A stretch of DNA of 64,000 nucleotides from Pseudomonas arsenicoxydans (GTDB lineage: Bacteria; Pseudomonadota; Gammaproteobacteria; Pseudomonadales; Pseudomonadaceae), in contig NZ_LT629705.1 of assembly GCF_900103875.1 (NCBI RefSeq), positions 124,001 to 188,000 of the forward strand, in the 5' to 3' direction. Positions 57,302 through 64,000 of the stretch are shown piece after piece. The notes below the pieces were generated by a model. It ran no database searches. It saw nothing but the letters and a program-made list of their open reading frames with translations, and was not told the origin of the DNA. How positions within the stretch are numbered: position 1 is the stretch's first letter; every line of letters begins with the position of its first letter. Position numbers and translations under genes: made by a program.

Positions 57302-58306
57302 ATGGAAACGCAATCGCTGCAACAATCCTGCAGTAAACCCCGCCCCGCCTTGCGCCTGGTGGGGACCAAACAACTTCCCCGAGAAGACTGGCTGGCTGTG
57401 CGTAAACAAGGCATCGGCAGCTCGGATGCCGCCGCTGCTGTAGGTCTTAACCCTTACAAATCCCAGTTGGAGCTGTGGCTGGAGAAAACTGGCCGTGACG
57501 AATCACTGCCCAAGCTCGATCCGCAGGATGAAGAGAGTCCAGCCTACTGGGGCAATGTGCTGGAGCCCATCGTCGCCTGGCATTACAGCAAGCGTAGCGG
57601 TAACCGAGTACGACGTATCAATGCAGTGCTGCAGCATCCGGATCCTAAACTACCGTGGATGCTGGCCAACATCGACCGTGAGGTCATCGGTACCGACGAT
57701 GTACAAATCCTTGAATGCAAAACCGCCGGCATAAACGGGGCCCGCCTCTGGAAAGAGGGCGTGCCGGAGTATGTTCAGTTGCAGGTCATGCACCAATTGG
57801 TCGTGACTGGCAAACAAGCAGCGGATGTCGCGGTACTGCTGGGTGGCCAACATCTTGAGATCCATCGCATCGAGCGGGACGAATCGATGATTGCTCGGCT
57901 GATCGACCTGGAGCGGCTGTTCTGGGATTACGTGGTCAGTGACACCCCACCACCGGCCGATGGGTCGGCTTCAGCCGAAGCGGCGTTGCGCTGCCTCTAC
58001 CCCGAGGACAACGGTCAGACCCTGGATTTCAGCCAGCACATGGAGCTGACCAGCACTTACCTGGAGTTCAAGGCTGTTCGCCAGAGTATTGCTCAACAGG
58101 AAACACGTGAGGCGCAGCTCAAGCAAGTCCTGCAACAGGCCATGGGCGCTGCCACTCGTGCGGAGTTTGCCGAGGGCTATATCAGTTGGAAGAAGTCCAA
58201 GGACAGCACCGGGCTGGATGTCGAGCAGATGCTCAAGGACAAACCCTACCTGCAAGCCCGCTACCCCAAGCTTAAGGAAGGCAGCCGCCGCTTCTTGATC
58301 GGCTGA
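57302..58306 (+). CDS. YqaJ-family (lambda-exonuclease-like) recombinase nuclease
   Basis: A 334-residue protein with the YqaJ core in the N-terminal half: GIGSSDAAAAVGLNPY (37-52), WGNVLEP (83-89), D125 in LANIDRE, E138-x-K140 in ILECKTA and the helix VPEYVQLQVMHQL (154-166). These are the metal-binding and catalytic residues of the PD-(D/E)xK exonuclease fold and are intact. The C-terminal 100 residues are helical. Family members resect DNA ends for single-strand annealing. The next gene may supply the annealing or DNA-binding partner. Confidence 0.9.
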   Translation: METQSLQQSCSKPRPALRLVGTKQLPREDWLAVRKQGIGSSDAAAAVGLNPYKSQLELWLEKTGRDESLPKLDPQDEESPAYWGNVLEPIVAWHYSKRSGNRVRRINAVLQHPDPKLPWMLANIDREVIGTDDVQILECKTAGINGARLWKEGVPEYVQLQVMHQLVVTGKQAADVAVLLGGQHLEIHRIERDESMIARLIDLERLFWDYVVSDTPPPADGSASAEAALRCLYPEDNGQTLDFSQHMELTSTYLEFKAVRQSIAQQETREAQLKQVLQQAMGAATRAEFAEGYISWKKSKDSTGLDVEQMLKDKPYLQARYPKLKEGSRRFLIG

Positions 58307-58324
58307 ATCATTCCTCCTCACTCA

Positions 58325-58360
58325 AGCCACCCGGACCGAGCAGGTCCCGGTGGCTTTTTT
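58325..58360 (+). terminator. terminator-like hairpin between YqaJ and gp3-like genes
   Basis: GCCACCCGGACC...GGTCCCGGTGGC (one mismatch) is followed by TTTTTTAT, about 20 bases past the YqaJ stop and 25 bases before the next start. Confidence 0.75.
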
Positions 58361-58384
58361 ATTTCCAGATGCAGGAGATCCATC

Positions 58385-59305
58385 ATGCTCAAAGGTTTAG
58401 CGATCACCCCTCCAGTACTCGGGCGTATTTCCATCGGCAAGGTCGTCGAGAAAAATGGCAAACGTCTGCCGGAGAAAGACGATCAATTCACCATCACCTC
58501 ACAGGTACAAAGCCGCGACGGCTGGCTGCTGCACCCACTCAATGAGGAACTGCGTAATGGCCAGGATGGAAAACTGCGCAGCATTCCGATCCGTTTATTG
58601 TTCAACGAGCCGGAGCTCAACTTTCGGGCTGACTACAACCTGTTCGACCGTAACACCGGCCGGCCGGTGTGCGTCGGCAATGGTGAGACCTGCAAGCGTT
58701 TGACCAAGGACGGCATCCAGTCGTTGCCCTGCCCTTCACCAGATGGCTGCTCACTGGCCCAAGGCAATGCCTGCAAGCCTTACGGCCGGCTGAATGTGGT
58801 GATTGGCGATGACGATCCGCTGGGTAGCTTTGTCTTTCGTACCACCGGTTTTAACAGCATTCGCACTCTGGCGGCACGCCTGCAGTATTTCCAAGCCATC
58901 TCCGGCAACCGCCTGGCCTGCCTGCCACTGGAGCTACGCCTGCGCGGTAAGTCCACCCGGCAGAGCCATGGCACGCCGATTTTCTACGTGGACATCACGG
59001 TACGCAGTGGCTTGAGCATGGAAGACGTTTTGCTGGAAGCCAAGCAGCTTGATGAAACCCGACAAGTCTCTGGCTTTGACCAGACCGCCTTGGATCGCGC
59101 GGCACGACAAGGCTTTAACAACGGCGCCTTTGAAGACAGTGAAGAGGACACCGGAGCCATCGTCGAGGAACTTTTCCCTGCCATTGAAGACTTCCCCCGC
59201 AACGAAGATGCCCCACCTCAACCGACTGCGTCTGCAAAGCCTTCACTGGCCCAAAAGCTGGAGTACCAGGCGACCCGATATAACGGCAGGCCTTCGGCCC
59301 AGTAA
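58385..59305 (+). CDS. gp3/recombination-directionality-factor-like protein
   Basis: A 306-residue protein. The layout resembles a family often annotated as hydrolase or metal-binding protein and related to phage gp3-type directionality factors; I cannot confirm this without a profile search. A cysteine cluster in the centre (VCVGNGETCKRL, LPCPSPDGCSLAQGNACKPYG) probably binds zinc. FVFRTTGFNSIRTLAARLQYFQ is the most family-like stretch, and the last 60 residues are acidic and low in complexity. Its fixed place after YqaJ suggests a DNA-binding or annealing partner. Confidence 0.65.
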   Translation: MLKGLAITPPVLGRISIGKVVEKNGKRLPEKDDQFTITSQVQSRDGWLLHPLNEELRNGQDGKLRSIPIRLLFNEPELNFRADYNLFDRNTGRPVCVGNGETCKRLTKDGIQSLPCPSPDGCSLAQGNACKPYGRLNVVIGDDDPLGSFVFRTTGFNSIRTLAARLQYFQAISGNRLACLPLELRLRGKSTRQSHGTPIFYVDITVRSGLSMEDVLLEAKQLDETRQVSGFDQTALDRAARQGFNNGAFEDSEEDTGAIVEELFPAIEDFPRNEDAPPQPTASAKPSLAQKLEYQATRYNGRPSAQ

Positions 59306-59355
59306 CGCCCTCCTCGACCTCCTCAGAACTCTCCCATTCGTACAGGAATACCAGC

Positions 59356-59862
59356 ATGAAATATCACAAGCTCATCGCCGGTGAAACGACCGGCACTTAT
59401 ATCTTGGAATCACCAATCACCGAAGCTGACATCCTGCAGATGGCTCAACAACTCGCAATGAGTCGCTTGTCGAAAGGTCGGGCATTGACTGAGCCTAAGC
59501 ACGTCTTCAGCCACCTACAAACACTGCTGCAGTACCACGAGCATGAAGTCTTTGCGTTATTGCTGCTCGATACCAAGCACCAGGTGATCGGTTTCCGAGA
59601 GCTATTCAGAGGCACCCTTGACGGAGCCAGCGTGCACGCAAGGGAAGTGGTCAAAATCGCCCTGGAACACAACGCTGCCGCGGCGATCCTTGTTCATAAG
59701 GTACATAACAATCCCTCCGGTGACCCGGAGCTCAGTCAAACCAATCGCGCACTGACCGCGACCCTCAAAAATGCCCTCAGCATGATTGGCACCCAATTAT
59801 TGGATCATGTCGTCGTAGGTTATGAAGGCGGCGTATCGCTGGCAGAACGGGGGATTCTGTAG
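59356..59862 (+). CDS. RadC/JAB-family protein with degenerate metal site
   Basis: A 168-residue RadC-like protein of the short, mobile-element type. E82 in GFRELFRGTLDGASVHAREVVK and the surrounding fold are conserved. The JAMM motif H-N-H-P-S-G-x7-D reads H117-N-N119-PSGDPELSQT-N130, so the second histidine and the aspartate are both asparagine. The residues before H117 (VHKV) also look like a small insertion. It is therefore unlikely to bind zinc normally. Its role in the cassette is unknown. Confidence 0.85.
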   Translation: MKYHKLIAGETTGTYILESPITEADILQMAQQLAMSRLSKGRALTEPKHVFSHLQTLLQYHEHEVFALLLLDTKHQVIGFRELFRGTLDGASVHAREVVKIALEHNAAAAILVHKVHNNPSGDPELSQTNRALTATLKNALSMIGTQLLDHVVVGYEGGVSLAERGIL

Positions 59863-59963
59863 GGGCGCTTTGCCCTTAGCATTTGCTAGGCAAGCCGCTC
59901 CTGCAGATGGCAACCGATACGTCCGGGGCCGGACCAACATCACCTCAACTCCAGGAGACTCCC

Positions 59964-60140
59964 ATGGTATCGATAAGCCTCCTGATCGTACTTCTCATCT
60001 TCATCGGCGTACTGGTAAGCGCTTCCGCAGTAGTGCTGGCGGTGATCCTGATGCTGCGATTTCCGCCGATTTTGATCGCAGTAGGCCTTGCCTGCCTGCT
60101 CTTTCACTGGGTGCTCAAACGCGTCCCAACAATCGGATAA
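59964..60140 (+). CDS. small hydrophobic membrane peptide
   Basis: A 58-residue peptide, MVSISLLIVLLIFIGVLV followed by a second hydrophobic segment (FPPILIAVGLACLLFHWVL). It has a good ribosome site (CAGGAGACTCCC) and probably forms two membrane helices. It ends the rightward cassette. No homology is evident, and its small size limits confidence. Confidence 0.5.
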   Translation: MVSISLLIVLLIFIGVLVSASAVVLAVILMLRFPPILIAVGLACLLFHWVLKRVPTIG

Positions 60141-60147
60141 ACAACAT

Positions 60148-60205
60148 AAGGCAAACAGGAAGCTGAAGTGCCTCCTGTCTGCCTGAATGCTATTTTCTTT
60201 TTTTG
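60148..60205. terminator. terminator at the end of the DUF932-YqaJ cassette
   Basis: AGGCAAACAGGA...TCCTGTCTGCCT pairs around a 12-base loop, and after GAATGC a T-rich tract (TATTTTCTTTTTTT) follows on the plus strand. It separates this cassette from convergent hsdR. Confidence 0.65.
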
Positions 60206-60223
60206 GTCCGGACTGTTGAAAGC

Positions 60224-63200
60224 TTAAGCCCTGGTCGAACTCAGCAGGTCTGCCCCTGCATCCTTCTTCAGCAACTCATACACCACCGTCAGGAACACAT
60301 CCCGCGTCGCCTCGTCGCTCAGTAGCTTGGTTGCCATGCTGGCATGGCTGCTCATGGCACCGGCAATCGCTTGGATGGCTTTCGTCGGCAGGTCGGCCCT
60401 CATGGCCTGATCCATGGTGTTGTTCTGCACCTGAGCCATGACCACTACATCGTCACGAAGCTTTTCGGAGACATGCACAGCGAAAGCCACCTGATCCGTG
60501 TCGGTGATGTCCTTGCCGAAGGCGTTGTTGAGCTTTTCGATCAGGTCGGCGAGGTATTTTTTCTCGCGGTCACGCGCGTCGCGCAGGCCGTTATCGGTGA
60601 TGCCATACAGCTCGGGGGTTTCGCCCACGGCTGAAAGTCCGGTCAGACCTTCACCGTTCTTGATTTTGTAGTGACTGAGTTTGAGATCACCCAGGTCCAC
60701 CTGTTCGGCACTGATACCCTTCAAACGTTTACGCAGCAGCCGCGCGTAGCTGGCGAACGACTCCAGTGCGGGGTCACCAAATTCCACCAACTGAGCAATG
60801 TACTCATAAGTGCGGACGAACTTAGTCAGGCTCTCGCTGAATATCATCAACTCATCACGAGCCATGCAGTACTCCGCCCGTTGCACGTCGGCGTACTCCA
60901 TCCCCTTTTCATCACCGTTGTCATGGGCGGCCTCCCAGGCCTTTTCCCACTGATCGATAGCATCGTTGAGCGTTTTCAACTTGCCGTTGAAACGGTCAGT
61001 GGCGGATTGAGTCAGCGAGTAAAGCTTCTGATGAGTGACGTTACGGTCCACGATGGCCTCGCCAAAAGCATCCACCTCTGCAGCCTCATAGATGAACATG
61101 CCATCCAAGCGCTGCTTGATGTCATAGACGATATTTGGGTCCTGAATATCGGCCACTTGAGCATCGCGGTAGAAGGTCTTGAAGGCCGCCAGTATCTCTT
61201 CTGCCTCGTTAGCGAAGTCAATGACGTAGGTTTTGTCTTTGCCTGGGAAGGTGCGATTCAACCGCGATAGGGTCTGCACCGCTTCCACGCCAGAGATTTT
61301 TTTGTCCAGGTACATCGCCAGCAGCTTGGGCTGGTCGAACCCAGTCTGGTATTTGTTGGCAACGATCATCACCCGGTAGTCCGGGGTATCGAACACTTTG
61401 CGCATGTCGCGACCATGCAGACCAGGGTTCAAGCTGGTTTCGCTGAAATGGTGATCACTGGGCAGGCTACCTTCCTGAACATCTGTATTTGGCACCTCGC
61501 CGGAGAAAGCCACCATCGCCAGCACATTGTCGTAGCCCTTGCGCTGGCAATAGTCCTGCAGCGCTAGGTGGTACTTCACCGCTGCCGCACGGGAACTGGT
61601 CACCAGCATAGCCTTGGCCTGGCCACCCAGCAGGTGTGCCACGTTTTTGCGAAAGTGCTCGACGATCAACTCGACCTTCTGACCCACGTTCACCGGGTTG
61701 AGTGACAGCCACCTGGCCAGCGAACGCTTGGCGTTCTTCTCATCTACACGCTTGTCATCAACGAACTCGCTACCGATTTTGAACGCCACGTTGTAACTGG
61801 TGTAGTTCTTCAACACATCTAGGATAAAACCCTCCTCGATGGCCTGCTGCATGGTGTAGAGGTGAAACGGTGCCGGTGGATTTTCCTGGCTCACCGGCAG
61901 CGCCCTATTACGTGGGCGGCCAAAAAGACTCAGGGTTGAATGCTTGGGCGTGGCGGTGAAGGCAAAGTAGCTGGCATTCCCTGGTCTGCTGCGTGAAGAC
62001 TGCCAGACCGACAGACGCTGCTCCTTGCTCAGCTTGTCCCACTCTTCCTCACTTTGGCCGGTCAACACATAGCGCAGGTCATCGGCGGTGCTACCACCCA
62101 TGGAGCTGTGCGCTTCGTCAATAATGATGGCAAATCGACGGTTGCGCAGGCTGGTCTCGCCAAGGATCACTTTCTGTGCGTAGGGAAAGGTCTGCAGTGT
62201 GCAGACGATGATCGGCACGCCATCGAGCATCGCTTTGGCCAACTGCTGGCTCTTCGGCAAACTGGATTGCTGACGATCGATGGCGCACACCACTCCTGCC
62301 TGGTGCTCGATTTGTTGAATGGCCTCCTGCAGCTGCTGATCCAGCACCTGGCGATCGGTGACCACGATGACGCTGTGAAAGTAGGGTTCGCCATCTGGCC
62401 GGCGTACGCGAATCAGTGAATGCGCTGTCCAGGCAATGGTGTTGGTCTTGCCAGAGCCGGCGCTGTGCTGGATCAGATAAGGCTGCCCAGCACCCTCGAT
62501 GCGAACGGCGTCGATCATTTTGGTTACGCTTTCCCACTGATGGAAACGCGGGAAAATCAGACCTTCCTTGAAGTATGTCTTGCCGTTTACATCCTGGGCC
62601 TCCTTACGATCCTGCAGCACAAAGCGATGGAAGATGTGCAGCCAGTTGTCTTTCTGTAGCACCCGCTCCCAGAAATAGCTCACTGGATAGCTGTTGTTGT
62701 CGCCGGGCGGGTTGCCTGCAGCGCCATCGTTGCTCCTGTTGAACGGCAGGAAGAAAGTAGAATCACCCGCCAGTTTAGTGGTCATGCGGATGTCGCTATC
62801 GCTCATGGCGAAATGCACTACTGCACCACGCCTGAAGGTCAGTAGCGGCTCAAGACCACCGCTCTTGCGCTCGGGCTTGCGATCCATGCGGTACTGCTGC
62901 ATGGCAGCCTCGACCGATTGAGTGAAGTCAGTCTTCAGCTCCACTGTGGCCACGGGAATACCGTTAATAAAGAAGGCCAGGTCAATCTCATCAGCCTTGT
63001 CCAGCGAGTAACGCAGCTGCGGCAACACGCGCAGGCGGTTGGCTTCATAGCGCTGGATCACCGTCTTGTTGCGATCGTCCTCGGGCAGGCCTTGGCTCAT
63101 CGCCAGCGTGCCTCCACCGGCAACAGCAAAGCCATAACGCAGCACGTTGACTGTGCCGCCCTCGACTTTGTTTTCCAGTTGCTTGACCAACCGATCCAGA

Positions 63201-63406
63201 ACCACATCGCGTGTACCAGCTCCATTCATGGCACGCAGCTTGGCCATCGCATCGGGCTGGCTGTCTTCTAACCAGCCGAGTACATCCTCCGCGAACAGCG
63301 CTCGCCCCGCGTCATAATCGGCGGACTTGCCGACCAACCAGCCGCTGGCAGTCAGTTGTTCGACGATGTGGCGTTCGAGTTCGCATTCGTGGTGGATGTG
63401 GCTCAT
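60224..63406 (-). CDS. hsdR: HsdR, type I restriction enzyme R subunit
   Basis: The motor and nuclease subunit of a type I restriction system, 1060 residues. The N-terminal nuclease core has D142 (EIDLAFFING) and E156-L-K158 (ATVELKTD). The helicase lobes follow with Walker A HSAGSGKT (314-321), DEAH (430-433, IIIDEAHSS) and a later ANKYQTGFDQP motif. The C-terminal region is helical and would contact HsdM/HsdS. Motifs look intact. The ATG overlaps the stop of a 35-codon ORF (ATGA), which itself overlaps hsdS. Confidence 0.96.
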   Translation of the reverse strand: MSHIHHECELERHIVEQLTASGWLVGKSADYDAGRALFAEDVLGWLEDSQPDAMAKLRAMNGAGTRDVVLDRLVKQLENKVEGGTVNVLRYGFAVAGGGTLAMSQGLPEDDRNKTVIQRYEANRLRVLPQLRYSLDKADEIDLAFFINGIPVATVELKTDFTQSVEAAMQQYRMDRKPERKSGGLEPLLTFRRGAVVHFAMSDSDIRMTTKLAGDSTFFLPFNRSNDGAAGNPPGDNNSYPVSYFWERVLQKDNWLHIFHRFVLQDRKEAQDVNGKTYFKEGLIFPRFHQWESVTKMIDAVRIEGAGQPYLIQHSAGSGKTNTIAWTAHSLIRVRRPDGEPYFHSVIVVTDRQVLDQQLQEAIQQIEHQAGVVCAIDRQQSSLPKSQQLAKAMLDGVPIIVCTLQTFPYAQKVILGETSLRNRRFAIIIDEAHSSMGGSTADDLRYVLTGQSEEEWDKLSKEQRLSVWQSSRSRPGNASYFAFTATPKHSTLSLFGRPRNRALPVSQENPPAPFHLYTMQQAIEEGFILDVLKNYTSYNVAFKIGSEFVDDKRVDEKNAKRSLARWLSLNPVNVGQKVELIVEHFRKNVAHLLGGQAKAMLVTSSRAAAVKYHLALQDYCQRKGYDNVLAMVAFSGEVPNTDVQEGSLPSDHHFSETSLNPGLHGRDMRKVFDTPDYRVMIVANKYQTGFDQPKLLAMYLDKKISGVEAVQTLSRLNRTFPGKDKTYVIDFANEAEEILAAFKTFYRDAQVADIQDPNIVYDIKQRLDGMFIYEAAEVDAFGEAIVDRNVTHQKLYSLTQSATDRFNGKLKTLNDAIDQWEKAWEAAHDNGDEKGMEYADVQRAEYCMARDELMIFSESLTKFVRTYEYIAQLVEFGDPALESFASYARLLRKRLKGISAEQVDLGDLKLSHYKIKNGEGLTGLSAVGETPELYGITDNGLRDARDREKKYLADLIEKLNNAFGKDITDTDQVAFAVHVSEKLRDDVVVMAQVQNNTMDQAMRADLPTKAIQAIAGAMSSHASMATKLLSDEATRDVFLTVVYELLKKDAGADLLSSTRA

Positions 63407-63510
63407 CTAAAGTCCCTCTTGATCAAAAAATGCGTCCAGCTCAATTCGCGACGCGATGCGTCGTGTTTTGGAAAATCCAGATAAAGGCGGATGCTACGAC
63501 CTTGGCTCAT
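63403..63510 (-). CDS. 35-residue micro-ORF coupled between hsdS and hsdR
   Basis: ATG at 63510 overlaps the hsdS stop (ATGA), and its TGA overlaps the hsdR start (ATGA), so the frame exactly bridges the two genes. The start MSQGRSIRLYL resembles the opening of GIY-YIG nucleases, and RRELSWTHF resembles the start of DUF1016/YhcG-type nucleases. Both kinds are often found inside type I loci. I read it as the scar of a deletion that fused two accessory genes, now serving to couple translation. It may encode no functional peptide. Confidence 0.5.
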   Translation of the reverse strand: MSQGRSIRLYLDFPKHDASRRELSWTHFLIKRDFR

Positions 63511-64000
63511 ACCGTCTCCCGCAGGTCGATCTGGCCGGTGACGGCTGCGGTGATCAGAGCGGAGCGGCGTTCTTTGAGAAGGGTTATGCTGATCTCAACT
63601 TTCCGCAAAAGCTCACGCCTGTAGCGCACAAGCGATGCCACTTTTTCTTGCTGCTCCATTGGAGGCACAGGAATCTTCCACTTCAACAAACTGCCTAAAT
63701 TCAGAGGTCGATTTCGTCCAGCCGACCCTCTTGAGCAATCATTCAGCAAAAAATCCCCATAATGACTCAGAAAAAATGCCAAGAGATACTCTGTCAAGAC
63801 TTCGCCACTACGCCCTCGAATAATTGGGTAGCGATGAGAAACTACACAAGCATCATGTTCAGCACCAGCCAGTGCAACTGAACCTTCCCATGCAAATTGC
63901 CCGCTTAGAATTAGATCCCCGCACTCAACCCAGAAAAAATCTGAGTCCCCCATATCTTCAGCATCGGCTTCTTCTTTCTTAAATATGCCGCGTCCACGGT
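63507..64000 (-). CDS. hsdS: HsdS, type I specificity subunit, C-terminal part (cut by window edge)
   Basis: About 163 codons of the DNA-recognition subunit are visible; the frame is open at the right edge. It contains the distal part of a target-recognition domain (GQFAWEGSVALAG, GRNRPLNLGSLLKWKIPVPPM) followed by the conserved helical spacer (EQQEKVASLVRYRRELLRKVEISITLLKERR) and the ending SALITAAVTGQIDLRETV. It determines the sequence methylated and cut. hsdM is expected further right. Confidence 0.92.
   Translation of the reverse strand, partial: RGRGIFKKEEADAEDMGDSDFFWVECGDLILSGQFAWEGSVALAGAEHDACVVSHRYPIIRGRSGEVLTEYLLAFFLSHYGDFLLNDCSRGSAGRNRPLNLGSLLKWKIPVPPMEQQEKVASLVRYRRELLRKVEISITLLKERRSALITAAVTGQIDLRETV

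Noticed and set aside
63403..63510. Micro-ORF as an antitoxin or restriction inhibitor (Ocr/Ard-like)
   Set aside because: It is not acidic and shows no similarity to known DNA mimics; a deletion scar explains it better.
49403..64000. CRISPR array or transposase in the island
   Set aside because: I looked for regularly spaced repeats and for transposase motifs and saw none; mobility appears to rest on the integrase only.

Overview
The window is a stretch of Pseudomonas chromosome, most likely from the P. fluorescens lineage. This rests on gene order (ampDE-DUF1631-nadC; rimP-nusA-infB-rbfA-truB-rpsO-pnp; greA-carBA-dapB-dnaJK-grpE-recN-fur-bamE; smpB-lactate genes-ssrA), high GC, protein sequences close to remembered Pseudomonas homologues, and a tmRNA tag of the ANDETYG... 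type. No database search was possible, so product names rest on recognised motifs, length and synteny.

Region 1 (1-49.4 kb) is core chromosome. It begins with the 5' part of a chemotaxis receptor, the cell-wall recycling pair ampD-ampE, a DUF1631 protein, nadC, a DUF6388 protein and a secreted coiled-coil protein. A long leftward translation/RNA-turnover block follows (pnp, rpsO, truB, rbfA, infB, nusA, rimP, initiator tRNA, tRNA-Leu), then secG-tpiA-glmM-folP-ftsH-rlmE. yhbY is transcribed the other way. Next come greA-carB-carA (with an apparent terminator/attenuator before carA), dapB, and dnaJ-dnaK-grpE with two good sigma-32 promoter matches. recN, fur, bamE, rnfH-ratA, a sodium-dependent transporter and smpB complete this part. 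Between smpB and ssrA lies a lactate locus: lldR, lldP, lutABC and an FAD/Fe-S D-lactate dehydrogenase. A perfect 17-bp palindrome upstream of lldP is the probable LldR operator. Two small secreted paralogues sit just before ssrA.

Region 2 (49.4 kb to the right edge) is accessory DNA inserted at the 3' end of ssrA. A P4-type tyrosine integrase lies immediately downstream of the tmRNA. It is followed by (i) a leftward two-gene module of a PD-(D/E)xK-like nuclease and a 1187-aa Ski2-like helicase, which I interpret as a Hachiman-like (HamAB/AbpAB-type) anti-phage system; (ii) a rightward cassette of a glycine-zipper/CxxC protein, DUF932, a YqaJ exonuclease, a gp3/RDF-like protein, a RadC-family protein with a degraded metal site, and a membrane peptide, with hairpins in several gaps; and (iii) a leftward type I restriction locus, hsdS (cut by the edge), a 35-codon coupled ORF, and hsdR. 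The far attachment site and hsdM are not in the window.

The items most worth following up are the nuclease-helicase pair with its unusual start and nearby G9 tract, the RadC-like protein lacking two JAMM ligands, and the doubly overlapping micro-ORF between hsdS and hsdR.
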